Source: Micromonospora peucetia (GTDB lineage: Bacteria > Actinomycetota > Actinomycetes > Mycobacteriales > Micromonosporaceae). Taken from it: a stretch of 64,000 nt of DNA. Under the pieces are notes generated by a model. It worked only from the letters and a program-made list of their open reading frames with translations, did no database searches and was not told where the DNA came from. The position numbers were made by a program, and so were the translations under genes. The stretch lies in assembly GCF_900091625.1 (NCBI RefSeq), contig NZ_FMIC01000002.1, forward strand, positions 372,001 through 436,000. The letters are read 5' to 3'. Below, in pieces: positions 8,896-18,787 of this stretch. Each line of letters starts with the position of its first letter. The stretch's first letter is position 1.

Positions 8896-9939
8896 CTAGG
8901 CGCCAGAGATCGCGCCGCCCGGCTCCGGGACGTGATCAGCCCCGCCCCGGCCGGCTGCCCCAGCCTGCTCGGCGTCGGACCGGATGTCGATCCGCCAACC
9001 GGTCAGCCGGGCGGCAAGTCGGGCGTTCTGCCCCTCCCGACCGATGGCGAGAGAAAGCTGGAAATCCGGGACGGTGACCCTGGCGGTGCGGCTGGCCAGG
9101 TCGACCACCTCGACCCGCAGGGCCTTGGCCGGCGACAGGGCGTTGCCGACGAAGGTTGCCGGGTCGTCCGACCAGTCGATGATGTCGATCTTCTCACCGT
9201 GCAGCTCGCTCATCACCGCGCGGACCCGCTGCCCCATCGGCCCGATGCAGGCGCCCTTGGGGTTGACGCCCTGGGTGGTGGAGCGGACCGCGATCTTCGT
9301 ACGGTGACCCGCCTCACGTGCGATCGCACCGATCTCGACCGTGCCGTCGGCGATCTCCGGCACCTCGAGCGCGAAGAGCTTCTTGACCAGCGCCGGGTGG
9401 GACCGGGAAAGGGTGATCTGCGGTCCGCGCATTCCCTTGGCCACGTGCACCACCACGCAGCGGATCCGCTCGCCGTGCACGTAGCGCTCGCCGGGCACCT
9501 GCTCGGACTGCGGCAGCACGCCCTCCAGCTTGCCGAGGTCGACGCTGACGATGCCCTTCTCGGTGCGCGTCTCGTGCGCCTGCACCACGCCGGTGACCAG
9601 GTCACCCTCGCGGCCGACGTACTCGCCGAAGTGCACCTCGTCGGTGGCCTCCCGCAGCCGCTGGAGGATCACCTGCTTGGCGGTCATGGCGGCGATCCGG
9701 CCGAAGTCGTGCGGGGTGTCGTCCCGCTCCCGCACCACGATGCCGTCGTCGTCCAGCTCCTGCGCGTAGACCAGGGCCGCGCCGGACTTGCGGTCGATCT
9801 CCACCCGGGCGTGCGGTTCCGCACCCTCGGTGTGCCGGTAGGCGGTCAGCAGCGCGGTCTCGATCGCCGCGAGGATCGTGTCGAACGGGATCTCCCGCTC
9901 GCGCTCGAGTGCGCGCAGCGCCGCGAGGTCGATGTTCAC
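8896..9939 (-). CDS. nusA: Transcription termination/antitermination factor NusA
   Basis: RNA polymerase-associated elongation factor that influences pausing, Rho-dependent termination and antitermination. The N-terminal domain begins [16 protein letters not shown]; the S1 domain covers about residues 125-200, followed by two KH domains, the first with [17 protein letters not shown] and the second with [20 protein letters not shown]. At 347 residues it lacks the acidic C-terminal repeats of the E. coli protein, as usual in actinomycetes. It overlaps rimP by 4 nt (ATGA). Confidence 0.97.
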   Translation of the reverse strand: MNIDLAALRALEREREIPFDTILAAIETALLTAYRHTEGAEPHARVEIDRKSGAALVYAQELDDDGIVVRERDDTPHDFGRIAAMTAKQVILQRLREATDEVHFGEYVGREGDLVTGVVQAHETRTEKGIVSVDLGKLEGVLPQSEQVPGERYVHGERIRCVVVHVAKGMRGPQITLSRSHPALVKKLFALEVPEIADGTVEIGAIAREAGHRTKIAVRSTTQGVNPKGACIGPMGQRVRAVMSELHGEKIDIIDWSDDPATFVGNALSPAKALRVEVVDLASRTARVTVPDFQLSLAIGREGQNARLAARLTGWRIDIRSDAEQAGAAGRGGADHVPEPGGAISGA

Positions 9940-10637
9940 CTCTCCTCGTCCTCCACATCATCTTCGTCGTCGAAGTCGTCGGTGTCGTCCATGTCGTCGG
10001 GTTCGTCCGTCTCCTCGATCTCGTCGAGGCGGTTGAACTCGACCTGCACCCGGCCGGGGCCGAGCTCTGCGTACGTCCATGCGGCGCGGCCGGAGTCGGT
10101 CTCCAGCACCACGCGCTCGTCGTCGGCCTCGACCACCCGACCGGTGACCTGCCGGTCGCCGGTGGGCTGCTCGGCGCGCTGGTCGGGCAGGGCGCCCGCG
10201 CCGCGGGCGGTCACCTTCACCAGCCGGCCGACGTTGCGCCGCCAGTGCCGGGGCAGGGTGAGCGGCCGGTCCACGCCGGGGGAGCTGACCTCCAGCTGGT
10301 ACTCCCCGGCGACGAGGTCGCCCCCGGCCTCCTCGGCGGCGTCGAGGGCCGCGGAGACAGCCCGGGAGACCTCGGCGACGGTATCCAGGTTGATCCCGCC
10401 GTCGGCGTCCACGATCACCCGCACCACGTGCCGCCGGCCGGCCCGGGAGACGGAGAGGTCCTCCAGGTCGTAACCCGCGCCGGCGACCACCGGCTCGATC
10501 ACCTCACGTAGCCGGGCCCGTCGGGCGGCGAGGTCGCCGCGCGGGCCGCCGGCCCGCTCCCCACCCCGTGGGGCGTCGGCGCGTCGGGGCCTCCCCGCCG
10601 GGCCCGTCGGCCTCGTGGCACGGCCACGCTGCGTCAT
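9936..10637 (-). CDS. rimP: Ribosome maturation factor RimP
   Basis: Needed for 30S assembly. The core is recognisable from [23 protein letters not shown] through [28 protein letters not shown] and [14 protein letters not shown]. About 35 low-complexity basic residues precede the core, and an extremely acidic tail ([16 protein letters not shown] then [12 protein letters not shown]) ends the protein. GGAGGGG lies 7 nt before the ATG, which fixes the start; the longer ORF extending upstream is a shadow of the divergent genes. It is the first gene of the nusA-infB operon. Confidence 0.95.
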   Translation of the reverse strand: MTQRGRATRPTGPAGRPRRADAPRGGERAGGPRGDLAARRARLREVIEPVVAGAGYDLEDLSVSRAGRRHVVRVIVDADGGINLDTVAEVSRAVSAALDAAEEAGGDLVAGEYQLEVSSPGVDRPLTLPRHWRRNVGRLVKVTARGAGALPDQRAEQPTGDRQVTGRVVEADDERVVLETDSGRAAWTYAELGPGRVQVEFNRLDEIEETDEPDDMDDTDDFDDEDDVEDEER

Positions 10638-10791
10638 CTCCGCACCCCTCCTGCTGATCCACGGCACCGGTCGACCGCCATGCCGGCACGCCACCGGAGC
10701 TGACGCGCCGGTGGCTGCGCAGAGCGTAACGCGCCTGCCCGGCACCGGGCCGGGCGGCGCACCGACGCCGGTGGCCCACCTACGGCCGGTG

Positions 10792-11316
10792 ATGGTGTTG
10801 ACTTGTCCGGTGGCGACGGGCAGAACGACACAACACGGGGAACTTACCGGGCATTCCCGGCGAAAGGTGCTGCGCGCCGGCGCGCTCCTGGCGCTCGGCG
10901 GGGCGACGGCATCCCTGACCGGCTGCGGTCTCCTCGACCGCGACGACGACCCCGCCCCCGGGCCCGACCCGCTCACGCCGCTGCTCGACGAGGCGCTCCG
11001 GCTCGCCGCCGGACACCGGGACGCCGCCGCCGCACACCCCGCGCTCGCCGGCCTGCTCACGCCGATCGCCGAGGCGCACCGCGCACACGCCGCCGAACTG
11101 GCCCGGGTCATCGGCGTACCGCTGCCCACGGCGTCCGCCACGGCCACGCCCGCCGCGGCGGGCGACCCGGCTGCGGCGCGGGCCGCACTGCGCGAGGGCG
11201 AACGCGCCGGCCGGGAGGCCGCGACCAGGGCCTGCGCGGCGGCGCCGGCGGAACGGGCCGCGCTGCTCGCCTCGATCGTCGCCGCCCGGGCCACCCACCT
11301 GGAGGCGCTGAAGTGA
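10792..11316 (+). CDS. Tat-type lipoprotein of unknown function
   Basis: The N-terminus carries a twin-arginine-like [16 protein letters not shown] followed by a lipobox LTGC (Cys near residue 45), so the product should be exported folded and lipid-anchored outside the membrane. The mature part is helical and Ala rich with conserved-looking Glu/His ([33 protein letters not shown]), resembling a ferritin-like bundle. The start is uncertain: ATG 10792 is used, but GTG 10810 gives a more normal signal peptide, and neither has a strong ribosome-binding site. The stop overlaps the start of the DUF4439 gene (GTGA), so the two act together. Confidence 0.75.
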   Translation: MVLTCPVATGRTTQHGELTGHSRRKVLRAGALLALGGATASLTGCGLLDRDDDPAPGPDPLTPLLDEALRLAAGHRDAAAAHPALAGLLTPIAEAHRAHAAELARVIGVPLPTASATATPAAAGDPAAARAALREGERAGREAATRACAAAPAERAALLASIVAARATHLEALK

Positions 11317-11759
11317 CCGCACCGACACCGTCCGGGCCGACCGGGGCGCTCGGCGCGGCGCTGTCCGCCGAGTACGCCGCGATCTGGGCGTACGGACCCA
11401 TCGGGGTACGCCTGACCGGCGCCGCCCGGACCGCCGCGAAGGAGGCGGAGGCCGCGCACCGGCGTCGCCGCGACGACCTGATCATGCAGTTGAGCACCGG
11501 CGGCGGGAGCGTCCCGCCGGACCGGGCCGGCTACGCCCTGCCGTTCCCGGTCACCGACCGGGCGAGCGCGCTGCGGCTGGCCGTCGAGGTGGAGGAACGC
11601 ACGGCCGCGTTCTGGCGGGCGGCGGTGCCGGCCACCACCGGCGCCGACCGGGACAGGGCCCTGGCCGCCCTGGTCGAGTACGCCCTGCGGGCCACCCGCT
11701 GGCGGCGGACGGCCGGGATCACCCCGCTGACGGTGCCGTTTCCGGGCCGACCCGCCTGA
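11313..11759 (+). CDS. Ferritin-like DUF4439 protein
   Basis: 148 residues from a GTG overlapping the lipoprotein stop. Starts [17 protein letters not shown], with later [14 protein letters not shown] and [16 protein letters not shown] segments that place Glu/His residues on consecutive helices, as in the ferritin-like superfamily to which DUF4439 belongs. No signal peptide, so it is probably cytoplasmic although its partner is exported. Function unknown; metal binding is inferred from the fold only. Confidence 0.82.
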   Translation: MTAPTPSGPTGALGAALSAEYAAIWAYGPIGVRLTGAARTAAKEAEAAHRRRRDDLIMQLSTGGGSVPPDRAGYALPFPVTDRASALRLAVEVEERTAAFWRAAVPATTGADRDRALAALVEYALRATRWRRTAGITPLTVPFPGRPA

Positions 11760-11787
11760 CCGGTCGACCCCGCACAGCTCGCTCCGG

Positions 11788-11816
11788 TTGCGGGTCGCAT
11801 ACCAGGTATGCATACT
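11788..11816 (+). promoter_or_regulatory. padR promoter with overlapping palindrome
   Basis: TTGCGG (11788-11793) and CATACT (11811-11816) are separated by 17 bp. A 15-bp palindrome, GCATACC-A-GGTATGC (11797-11811), fills the spacer. The predicted transcription start falls at or within a few nt of the padR ATG (11825), so the mRNA is probably leaderless. A PadR dimer on the palindrome would block its own promoter and the downstream exporter genes. Confidence 0.6.
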
Positions 11817-11824
11817 CCGTTGCC

Positions 11825-12412
11825 ATGTCCATCCGTCACGGGCTGCTCGCCCTGCTCGAACGCGGCCAGATGTACGGCTACCAGCTCCGCGCCGCGTTCG
11901 AGGAGTCGACCGGCTCGACCTGGCCGCTGAACATCGGGCAGGTCTACACCACCCTGTCCCGCCTGGAGCGCGACGGGTTGGTCCGGTCGCTGCCCGAGAG
12001 CGAGGCCGGGCAGCGACCGTACGAGATCACCGACGCCGGGCGGGCGGACCTGACCCTGTGGTTCGCCACCCCGATCAGCCGCACCGACCGGCCGCGCGAC
12101 GAACTGGCGATCAAGCTGGCCCTCGCGCTGACCACCCCGGGGGTCGACGTGCGGTCGGTGGTGCAGACCCAGCGCAGCGCGACCATGCGGACGTTGCAGG
12201 AGTTGACCCGGTTGAAGTACGCCAGCGACCGCCCGGAGGACCTGCCGTGGCGGCTGGTGCTGGACGCCATGGTCTTCCAGGCCGAGGCCGAGGTGCGCTG
12301 GCTGGACCACTGCGAGGCCAGCCTCGTGCGCTACCGTCCGGCAGGGACCGGCCGCGCCCCGGCGACGCCTGCCGAGGCGGTGGACCGGGCCGACGAGGAG
12401 GCGCGACGGTGA
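11825..12412 (+). CDS. PadR family transcriptional regulator
   Basis: 195 residues. The winged helix begins [20 protein letters not shown] and includes the characteristic [18 protein letters not shown] recognition region; a C-terminal helical dimerisation domain follows. PadR proteins are usually ligand-responsive repressors of adjacent transporter or detoxification genes. The gene precedes and overlaps (GTGA) an ABC exporter ATPase, the classic arrangement for an autoregulated resistance or antimicrobial-peptide exporter. No ribosome-binding site is present, and a promoter ends a few bases before the ATG, consistent with leaderless translation. Confidence 0.92.
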   Translation: MSIRHGLLALLERGQMYGYQLRAAFEESTGSTWPLNIGQVYTTLSRLERDGLVRSLPESEAGQRPYEITDAGRADLTLWFATPISRTDRPRDELAIKLALALTTPGVDVRSVVQTQRSATMRTLQELTRLKYASDRPEDLPWRLVLDAMVFQAEAEVRWLDHCEASLVRYRPAGTGRAPATPAEAVDRADEEARR

Positions 12413-13167
12413 ACACGGGGAACGGGTCGGCGGGCGGGGGCCCGACCACACCCGTGCTCGACGTCCGTGACGTGCACCGCACCCACGGCACCGGCCCGGC
12501 GGCGGTGCACGCGCTGCGCGGGGTGAGTCTCGCCGTCCGGCCGGGGGAACTCGTCGCCGTGATGGGGCCGTCCGGCTCGGGGAAGTCGACCCTGCTCGCC
12601 CTGTCCGGCGGGCTGGACAGCCCGACCGCAGGCGAGGTGTACGTCGAGGGGGAGTCGCTCGGCGCCCTGGACCGGCGCCGGCTGGCCCAGGTGCGGCGCC
12701 GCCGGATCGGCTACGTCTTCCAGGACCTCAACCTGCTCGGCAGCCTCAGCGCCGTGGAGAACGTCGCCCTCCCCCTCGAACTCGACGGGACGGGTGTGCG
12801 GCGGGCCCGCCGCCAGGCGCTGGACGCGCTGGCCGAGGTTGGCCTGACCGAGCTGGGCGACCGGTTCCCCGACCAGCTCTCCGGCGGGCAGCAGCAGCGG
12901 GTGGCCATCGCCCGCGCGCTCGTCGGCGAGCGCCGGCTGGTGCTGGCCGACGAACCGACCGGGGCGCTGGACTCGCAGACCGGCGAGGCGGTGCTGCACC
13001 TGCTCCGCCGGCGGGTCGACGCCGGGGCCGCTGCCGTGCTGGTCACCCACGAGGCGCGGCACGCCGCCTGGGCCGACCGGGTGGTCTTCCTCCGCGACGG
13101 GGTGCTGGTCGACTCGACGGCCCCGCTGGGCAGTGTGGAGCAGTTGCTGAGCGGCAGCGGTCGGTGA
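12409..13167 (+). CDS. ABC transporter ATP-binding protein (MacB/LolD type)
   Basis: 252 residues from a GTG overlapping the padR stop. All nucleotide-binding motifs are canonical: Walker A GPSGSGKST, Q-loop VFQDLN, signature LSGGQQQRVAIARAL, Walker B LVLADEPTGALD and switch His in VLVTHEARHA. It is most like LolD/MacB-type ATPases that pair with FtsX-fold permeases, here encoded immediately downstream with a 4-nt overlap. About 20 Gly/Asn/Pro residues precede the domain. Confidence 0.93.
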   Translation: MNTGNGSAGGGPTTPVLDVRDVHRTHGTGPAAVHALRGVSLAVRPGELVAVMGPSGSGKSTLLALSGGLDSPTAGEVYVEGESLGALDRRRLAQVRRRRIGYVFQDLNLLGSLSAVENVALPLELDGTGVRRARRQALDALAEVGLTELGDRFPDQLSGGQQQRVAIARALVGERRLVLADEPTGALDSQTGEAVLHLLRRRVDAGAAAVLVTHEARHAAWADRVVFLRDGVLVDSTAPLGSVEQLLSGSGR

Positions 13168-15845
13168 GCGCGGGCCGGGGCGGCCGGCTCGCCCGGGCGA
13201 CCGGCTCCTGGTGGGCCGCGCTGCGGATCGCCCGGCGGGAGGCCCGGCGGGCCCGGGGGCGTACGGCGTTGGTGCTGGCGATGATCACGCTTCCGGTGCT
13301 GGTGCTGACCTTCACCGCGGTGAGCTGGCGGATGTCCGAGCTGACTCCGGCCGAGCGGATCGAGCGCCAGCTCGGCACCGCCGACGCGGAGCTGCTTTGG
13401 GTGCAGCGGCAACCGATCGTGCAGAGCGCCTGGGGTGACGCCTGGCACGCCGACCGGGAGGACGTACCCCTGGCCGGGGTCGTCACCGCCGACCAGGTGA
13501 CCACCCTGCTGCCGGCCGGAAGCCGGGTGGTGCCGCTGCGCCGGTGGGTGTCGTTCGACGCCCGGGTCGGCGAGCGGATCGAGAACATCAGCGGACACGC
13601 CGTGGACCTCGCGGACCCGCTCGGCCGGGGACTGGTCCGGTTCCACTCGGGGCGGGCTCCCACCGGGCCGGACGAGATCGCGGTCAGCCCGGCGGCGTTA
13701 CGCCGCCTCGACGTCCGCCTCGGTGGCACCGTCACCTCCGGCGACGGCATCCGTTCCTGGCGAGTGGTCGGAGTGGCCGAGCACCCCGACGACCTGGGCC
13801 CGGTGGTGACGCTGCACCCGACGGCAGACCGGGTGGAGACCGGGCCGGACACGAGCTGGCTGGTCGACCTGCCAGGGGCCGTCGACGAGGCGCTGTTCCG
13901 CCGGCTCAACGCGCACGGCGTCGTGGTACACGCCCGTACTCCCGCGCCAGCGTCGGACGCCGTCACGTTCGGACCCGGCGACTTCTCCTCCGTGGACGTG
14001 GAGGGGATGAGCATCTCGGTGCTCGTCGGCGGGCTGGGACTGCTGGAGGTGGTGCTGCTCGTCGGGCCGGCGTTCGCGGTCGGCGTACGACGGCGACGCC
14101 GGGAGCTCGCGCTGGTCGCGGTGGCCGGCGGGGACGACGCGCACCTGCGCCGGATCGTGCTGGCAGACGGCGTGGTGCTGGGCGCCCTCGGGGCCACCGT
14201 CGGGGTCACGCTCGGCGTCGCCGCCGCGTTCGCCGGTCGCCCACTGGTGGAGCAGCACCTCTACGGCGCACGCTTCGGCGGGTACCGCTGCTGGCCGGAG
14301 GCCCTCGCGGCGATCGCGGCCGTCGCGGTGCTGGCCGGGGTGCTGGCCGCGCTGGCCCCGGCCTGGACGGCCGCCCGGCAGGACGTGGTGGCAGGGCTGG
14401 CCGGCCGCCGCACCCCGCCGGCGTACCGGCGGCACTGGCTGGCCGTGGGGGTGGCCCTGGCCGTCGGCGGGGCCGCGGTGGCCGCGTTCGGGGCGGCCCG
14501 CACGGCGCCGGCGGTGATCCTCGCCGGCATCGTCCTCGGCGAGCTGGGACTGGTCTTCGCCACCCCGACGCTGGTCGGCCTGCTCGCCCGGCTCGGGCGG
14601 TCGCTGCCGTTGGCTCCCCGGATCGCGCTGCGGGACGCCAGCCGCAACCGGTCGTCGACCGCCCCGGCGATCTCGGCCGTGATGGCGGCGGTCGCCGGCA
14701 GCGTCGCCATCGGCGTGTACCTGGCCAGCGACGAGGCCCGGTCGGTCGCGACGTACCAACCGGCCCTGCCGCCCGGCGCCGTCCTGGTCACCGACCGGGG
14801 CCCGGACGGCCCGCCGGCCCTGTCCCTGGTCGCCGAGGCGGCCCGCGCCCACCTCGGTGCCCGGGCGGTGGTGCCGCTCGCGGAGGCCGACTGCGGACCG
14901 AAGGCCGAACTGTGCGCGGTCTCGCCGGTGCTGCCGGTCGAGCGCGCCTGCCCATGGGCGCCGGGCGACCAGCTGAGCCCGGCGCAGCAGCGGCAGGCCC
15001 GCGCGGACGCCCGCTGCCGCGGGCCGGAGGACCACTTCGGCGGGAACTTCCACGTGGTGGTAGACGACGGGACGGCGTTGCCGGTGCTCACCGGCGCCGC
15101 CCCCGCCGACGTCGCCGCCGCCACCGCCGTGCTGCGGGCCGGCGGCGTGGTGGTGACCGATCCGCGCTACGTGGTGGACGGGCGCGTCGACGTCGCGGTG
15201 ACCAGCTCCGCCGCCGCGACCACCACCACCGTCGCCGGGTATCCGCTGCCCACCGGGCTGGGCGTGGACCGGCTGCTGCTGTCCCGGCCGGCCGCCGAGC
15301 GACTCGGGCTGACCGTCCGCCCGATCGGCTGGGCGTTCACCGCCGACGGCGTGCCCGACGAGGACCGGGAGAACCGGTTCGTCGCCGCCGTCCGCCCGCT
15401 CGACGCACAGTTGGAGATCGAGCGTGACCCGACGGGAGCGGGACGCCCGCTGCTGCTCCTGCTGGCCGCCGCGGCCGGGGTGATCACCGTGGGCGCCGCC
15501 GGCATCGCCACCGGCCTGGCCGCGGCCGAGGGACGGGCGGACCTGTCGACCCTCGCGGCGGTCGGCGCCAGCCCGGGACTGCGCCGGCTGCTCTCGCTCT
15601 GCCAGTCCGGGGTGATCGCCGTGCTGGGCTGCGCGCTCGGCATCGTCGCCGGCCTCGGCTCCGCGTCGATCATCCTGACCGCCGTCAACCGCCGCTACGC
15701 CGGCCTGTGGCCGGTCTCGGAGCCGTATCCGATGGTGGTCCCGTGGGCCACGCTCGGCGTCCTGATGGTGGTGCCGCTGGTCGCGATGCTCGGCGCGGGA
15801 CTGTTCACCCGGTCCCGGCTGCCGGTCGAGCGACGTCTCGACTGA
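13164..15845 (+). CDS. FtsX-like ABC transporter permease
   Basis: 893 residues with about ten membrane helices. It has one near the N-terminus (ALVLAMITLPVLVLTFTAV), a large extracytoplasmic domain to about residue 285, an FtsX core of three helices, further helices to about 530, a second extracytoplasmic domain with four or more Cys (ADCGPKAELCAV, ERACPW, DARCRG), and a final FtsX core from about 755. This duplicated-core layout is typical of Gram-positive mechanotransmission-type permeases that export or remove lipophilic compounds and peptides. The GTG start overlaps the ATPase stop. The Cys cluster suggests disulfide bonds outside the cell. Confidence 0.92.
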   Translation: MSAGRGGRLARATGSWWAALRIARREARRARGRTALVLAMITLPVLVLTFTAVSWRMSELTPAERIERQLGTADAELLWVQRQPIVQSAWGDAWHADREDVPLAGVVTADQVTTLLPAGSRVVPLRRWVSFDARVGERIENISGHAVDLADPLGRGLVRFHSGRAPTGPDEIAVSPAALRRLDVRLGGTVTSGDGIRSWRVVGVAEHPDDLGPVVTLHPTADRVETGPDTSWLVDLPGAVDEALFRRLNAHGVVVHARTPAPASDAVTFGPGDFSSVDVEGMSISVLVGGLGLLEVVLLVGPAFAVGVRRRRRELALVAVAGGDDAHLRRIVLADGVVLGALGATVGVTLGVAAAFAGRPLVEQHLYGARFGGYRCWPEALAAIAAVAVLAGVLAALAPAWTAARQDVVAGLAGRRTPPAYRRHWLAVGVALAVGGAAVAAFGAARTAPAVILAGIVLGELGLVFATPTLVGLLARLGRSLPLAPRIALRDASRNRSSTAPAISAVMAAVAGSVAIGVYLASDEARSVATYQPALPPGAVLVTDRGPDGPPALSLVAEAARAHLGARAVVPLAEADCGPKAELCAVSPVLPVERACPWAPGDQLSPAQQRQARADARCRGPEDHFGGNFHVVVDDGTALPVLTGAAPADVAAATAVLRAGGVVVTDPRYVVDGRVDVAVTSSAAATTTTVAGYPLPTGLGVDRLLLSRPAAERLGLTVRPIGWAFTADGVPDEDRENRFVAAVRPLDAQLEIERDPTGAGRPLLLLLAAAAGVITVGAAGIATGLAAAEGRADLSTLAAVGASPGLRRLLSLCQSGVIAVLGCALGIVAGLGSASIILTAVNRRYAGLWPVSEPYPMVVPWATLGVLMVVPLVAMLGAGLFTRSRLPVERRLD

Positions 15846-15873
15846 CGGGCCGGGAGCGGGCACACTGGTTGCC

Positions 15874-16374
15874 GTGCCCGTACTGGGAACCCTCACCCGC
15901 CGTGTCGGTCACCACCGCTGGTTCGGCGCCGCCGTCCGCCTGCTCGTTCCCGCCGACCGGATGGTCGGGCGGCTCACCCGGGGACGGGTGGTCGCGCTCG
16001 GGCTCATCCCGTCGCTGGTCATCACGACCACCGGCCGCCGCTCCGGCAGGCCGCGCAGCAACCCGCTGCTCTACGTGCCCGACGGCGACGCGTACGTGGT
16101 GGTCGGCTCCAACTTCGGCCAGACCCACCAGCCCGGCTGGGCGATGAACCTGCGCGCCGAACCCGCCGCCGAGGTGGCCGTCAAGGGCCGCCGCGTGCCG
16201 GTGCACGCCCAGGTCGCCACCGGCGCCGAACGGGACCGGCTCTGGAGGCTGCTGGTCACCGAGTGGCCCGCCTACCTGGCGTACGCCCGGCGCGCCGGCG
16301 GCCGGGAGATCCTCGTCTTCCGGCTGGTGCCCACCGGGCGCGGCGGGCCAGGCGGGCCGACCGCCCGCGACTAG
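15874..16374 (+). CDS. Deazaflavin (F420)-dependent nitroreductase-family oxidoreductase
   Basis: 166 residues from GTG. The DDN/DUF385 pattern is clear: TTTGRRSGRPRSNPLLYVPDG, then YVVVGSNFGQTHQPGWAMNLRA, then VKGRRVPVHAQVATGAERDRLW. Such split-barrel enzymes bind F420 and reduce quinones or aromatic nitro compounds at the membrane; substrate unknown here. The conserved SNFG and W-x-x-N-L motifs are intact. It lies 28 bp after the permease and may be read through from that operon. Confidence 0.88.
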   Translation: MPVLGTLTRRVGHHRWFGAAVRLLVPADRMVGRLTRGRVVALGLIPSLVITTTGRRSGRPRSNPLLYVPDGDAYVVVGSNFGQTHQPGWAMNLRAEPAAEVAVKGRRVPVHAQVATGAERDRLWRLLVTEWPAYLAYARRAGGREILVFRLVPTGRGGPGGPTARD

Positions 16375-16383
16375 GGTGGTGCG

Positions 16384-17109
16384 GTGACCGGCGCCGACGG
16401 CGATCCCCACTCCGACGATCCACGGTGGGCGGTGGCCGATCGGGTCGCCGACGCCGTGCGCCGGCGGTTCCCGGCCGACGTGCTCGCCGTCGCGGTGCAC
16501 GGTCCGCTGGCCCACGGCGACGACGACGGCGGCGGGAGCGGCGAGGTCGGGCTGCTGGTGGTGACGTACCGACCCGGCAGCGGCCCGTCCCCGGCGACCC
16601 GACGGGTCGACGGCGTGCTGGTCGACCTGACCGTCGCCGGTGCCGACGACCACCTGCGCCAGGCCCGGGTGATCTCCCCGCTCTGGCCGCTGACCGCCGA
16701 CCGGTACGTCAGCACCCGGGCGCTGCACGACCCGACCGGCTGGCTGCGCACGCTGCGCGACGAGCACCTGGGCCGGCTGGCCCGGGCCCGGCCGGCCGAG
16801 TTCAGCACGGCAGCCCGGCGGGCCTGGTACCGGGGCAGCGCGGCACACGCCCGGGCAGCCCGGCTGGCCGCGTGGTACGAGACCGACCAGGCGCTGCTGA
16901 TGCTCGGCGAGGCACGGCTGGCGGCGGCCACGGTGAACGGCCTGCTCAGCCGCACCTACTTCCGCGACCCGGGCGACGCGGTGCGCCGGACGGGCCTGGC
17001 GGGCGCGGACATGACCGAGGTGGGTGCCGTCCTGGCCCGCCAGGCGGACGAACTGTCGGCCCGGGGCCGCCCCGTCGACGGCACGGTCGACGACCTCCTC
17101 GACGGCTGA
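16384..17109 (+). CDS. Nucleotidyltransferase-like protein
   Basis: 241 residues from GTG. The N-terminal part resembles a minimal nucleotidyltransferase fold: AVHGPLAHGDDDGGGSGEVGLLVV (the usual G-S-x-A-R-G-D-x is degenerate, reading H-G-P-L-A-H-G-D-D-D), and a later VDLTVAGADDHL strand. The helical C-terminal part resembles kanamycin-nucleotidyltransferase-type proteins. The degenerate motif makes catalysis doubtful. It lies 9 bp after the DDN-type gene, same strand. Confidence 0.6.
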   Translation: MTGADGDPHSDDPRWAVADRVADAVRRRFPADVLAVAVHGPLAHGDDDGGGSGEVGLLVVTYRPGSGPSPATRRVDGVLVDLTVAGADDHLRQARVISPLWPLTADRYVSTRALHDPTGWLRTLRDEHLGRLARARPAEFSTAARRAWYRGSAAHARAARLAAWYETDQALLMLGEARLAAATVNGLLSRTYFRDPGDAVRRTGLAGADMTEVGAVLARQADELSARGRPVDGTVDDLLDG

Positions 17110-17122
17110 CCGGGCCCCACGC

Positions 17123-17839
17123 TCAGCCCAGGCCGCCCTGGACGCCGATGAGGGTGCCGATGAGGTACGTGGCGCCGGCCGCCGCCGCGCCGAGGAGGAG
17201 CTGACGCAGCCCGCCGGACCACCAGGGCCGGGCGGTGAACCGGGAGACCACCGCCCCGGCCACGAAGAGCCCCAACCCGCCGACGGCGAGCGCCAGCCAC
17301 AAGCTGGTCGCGCCGAACAGGTAGGTCAGCAGCGGCACCAGCGCCCCGACCGAGAAGAACAGGAACGACGAGATCGCCGCCGCCCAGGGGCTCGGCTGGT
17401 CGTACGGGTCGACGCCGAGTTCCTCCCGGACGTGCACCCGCAGCGCCTCCTCCGGGTTGCGCCGGACGGCCTGGGCGACCTCTATGGCGAGATCACGCGG
17501 CAGTCCCCGGGCCACCCACGCCTCGGCCAGCTCGCGCGCCTCCGCCTCGGGGTGCCGCTCCAGCTCGCGGCGTTCCTTGGCGACCTCGGCCGCGACCTGT
17601 TCGTTGGCCGAACGGACGCTCGTGTACTCGCCCAGCCCCATCGAGATGGCGCCCGCGACCAGACCGGCCACGCCGGTGAGCACGACGTTGCGGGGCGACA
17701 CCCCGCCGCCGGCCACCCCGGCGATCAGGGCGATGTTGGTGACCAGGCCGTCCATCGCCCCGAAGACGGCGGGGCGCAGCCAGCCGCCGGAGACGTCGGC
17801 GTGGTGCGCCTCACGCAGGGCCGCCGGGGTGTCCGTCAC
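17123..17839 (-). CDS. VIT1/CCC1-family iron/manganese transporter
   Basis: 238 residues from a GTG that overlaps the map stop by 4 nt. First helix region [22 protein letters not shown] has the conserved D-G-L-V-T-N of the family; then [21 protein letters not shown], whose GEY motif is also conserved. A charged Glu-rich cytoplasmic loop ([19 protein letters not shown]) follows, the metal-binding region in family members, then three C-terminal helices. Likely cytosolic Fe or Mn efflux/storage transport. Coupling to map, itself a divalent-metal enzyme, may be coincidental. Confidence 0.9.
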   Translation of the reverse strand: MTDTPAALREAHHADVSGGWLRPAVFGAMDGLVTNIALIAGVAGGGVSPRNVVLTGVAGLVAGAISMGLGEYTSVRSANEQVAAEVAKERRELERHPEAEARELAEAWVARGLPRDLAIEVAQAVRRNPEEALRVHVREELGVDPYDQPSPWAAAISSFLFFSVGALVPLLTYLFGATSLWLALAVGGLGLFVAGAVVSRFTARPWWSGGLRQLLLGAAAAGATYLIGTLIGVQGGLG

Positions 17840-18693
17840 GGCAGGGTGAGGATCTCGTGACCGTCCTCGGTCACCAGGATGGTGTGCTCGAACTGGGCCG
17901 TCCACCGGCGGTCCTTGGTCACCACGGTCCAGCCGTCGTCCCACATGTCGTACTGGTAGGTGCCGAGGGTGATCATCGGCTCGATGGTGAAGGTCATCCC
18001 CGGCTCCATCACGTCGGTGGGGCGGGGGCTGTCGTAGTGCGGAACGTAGAGCCCGCTGTGGAAGGCCTCACCGATGCCGTGGCCGGTGAAGTCGCGTACG
18101 ACGCCGTAGCCGAAGCGCTTCGCGTACGACTCGATGACCCGGCCGATCACGTTGATCTGGCGGCCCGGGACGACCGCGCGGATGCCGCGCATCATCGCCT
18201 CGTGGGTCCGCTCGACCAGCAGCCGGGCCTCCTCGCTGACCTCACCCACGCAGAAGGTGGCGTCCGTGTCGCCGTGCACCCCGTCGAGGTACGCGGTGAC
18301 GTCGACGTTGATGATGTCGCCGTCGGCGAGCACGGTGGAGTCGGGGATGCCGTGGCAGATCACCTCGTTGAGGCTGGTGCAGCAGGACTTGGGGAAGCCC
18401 TTGTAGCCCAGCGTCGACGGGTAGGCGCCGTGGTCGCAGAGGAACTCGTGCACCACCCGGTCGATCTCGTCGGTGGTCACGCCGGGCTTGCAGTGCTCGC
18501 CCGCGAGCTGGGTGGCCTGCGCGGCGAGTCGACCGGCGACCCGCATCTTCTCGATGGTCTCCGGGGTCTGCACGTGCGAGCCGCGCCACTGCGCGGGGCT
18601 CTTCTTGCCCACGTACTCCGGGCGGACGATGTGGGCGGGCACAGGCCGCAGCGGGGAGAGCGTGCCTGGGGTCAGCGGCGCACGGACGGTCAT
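17836..18693 (-). CDS. map: Type I methionine aminopeptidase
   Basis: 285 residues. Removes N-terminal Met from nascent proteins. Pita-bread-fold metal ligands are visible in order: the two Asp in [19 protein letters not shown], His in GHGIGEAFH, Glu in TIEPM and Glu in FEHTI; the substrate-contacting His is in NEVICHGIP. About 40 extra N-terminal residues (to [14 protein letters not shown]) carry the Pro-rich linker seen in actinomycete MetAP1c forms, thought to contact the ribosome. Confidence 0.96.
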   Translation of the reverse strand: MTVRAPLTPGTLSPLRPVPAHIVRPEYVGKKSPAQWRGSHVQTPETIEKMRVAGRLAAQATQLAGEHCKPGVTTDEIDRVVHEFLCDHGAYPSTLGYKGFPKSCCTSLNEVICHGIPDSTVLADGDIINVDVTAYLDGVHGDTDATFCVGEVSEEARLLVERTHEAMMRGIRAVVPGRQINVIGRVIESYAKRFGYGVVRDFTGHGIGEAFHSGLYVPHYDSPRPTDVMEPGMTFTIEPMITLGTYQYDMWDDGWTVVTKDRRWTAQFEHTILVTEDGHEILTLP

Positions 18694-18787
18694 GGAGCGA
18701 GTTTATCGCCGCGACCGTCGGGACTCCCGCCACCGCCCGCCCGGAGCGGTTGTTGCCGTGCCTGGCCCGCTGTGCCATTGTGGCTCC

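Noticed and set aside
5949..9077. 1042-codon plus-strand ORF opposite infB
   Set aside because: Translation is Thr/Ala/Arg low complexity and mirrors the repetitive infB linker; infB itself is unmistakable.
18473..18787. Upstream extension of the STAS ORF (MVTPGLQCS...)
   Set aside because: It runs antisense through the start of map; the STAS fold begins only after the GTG at 18788.
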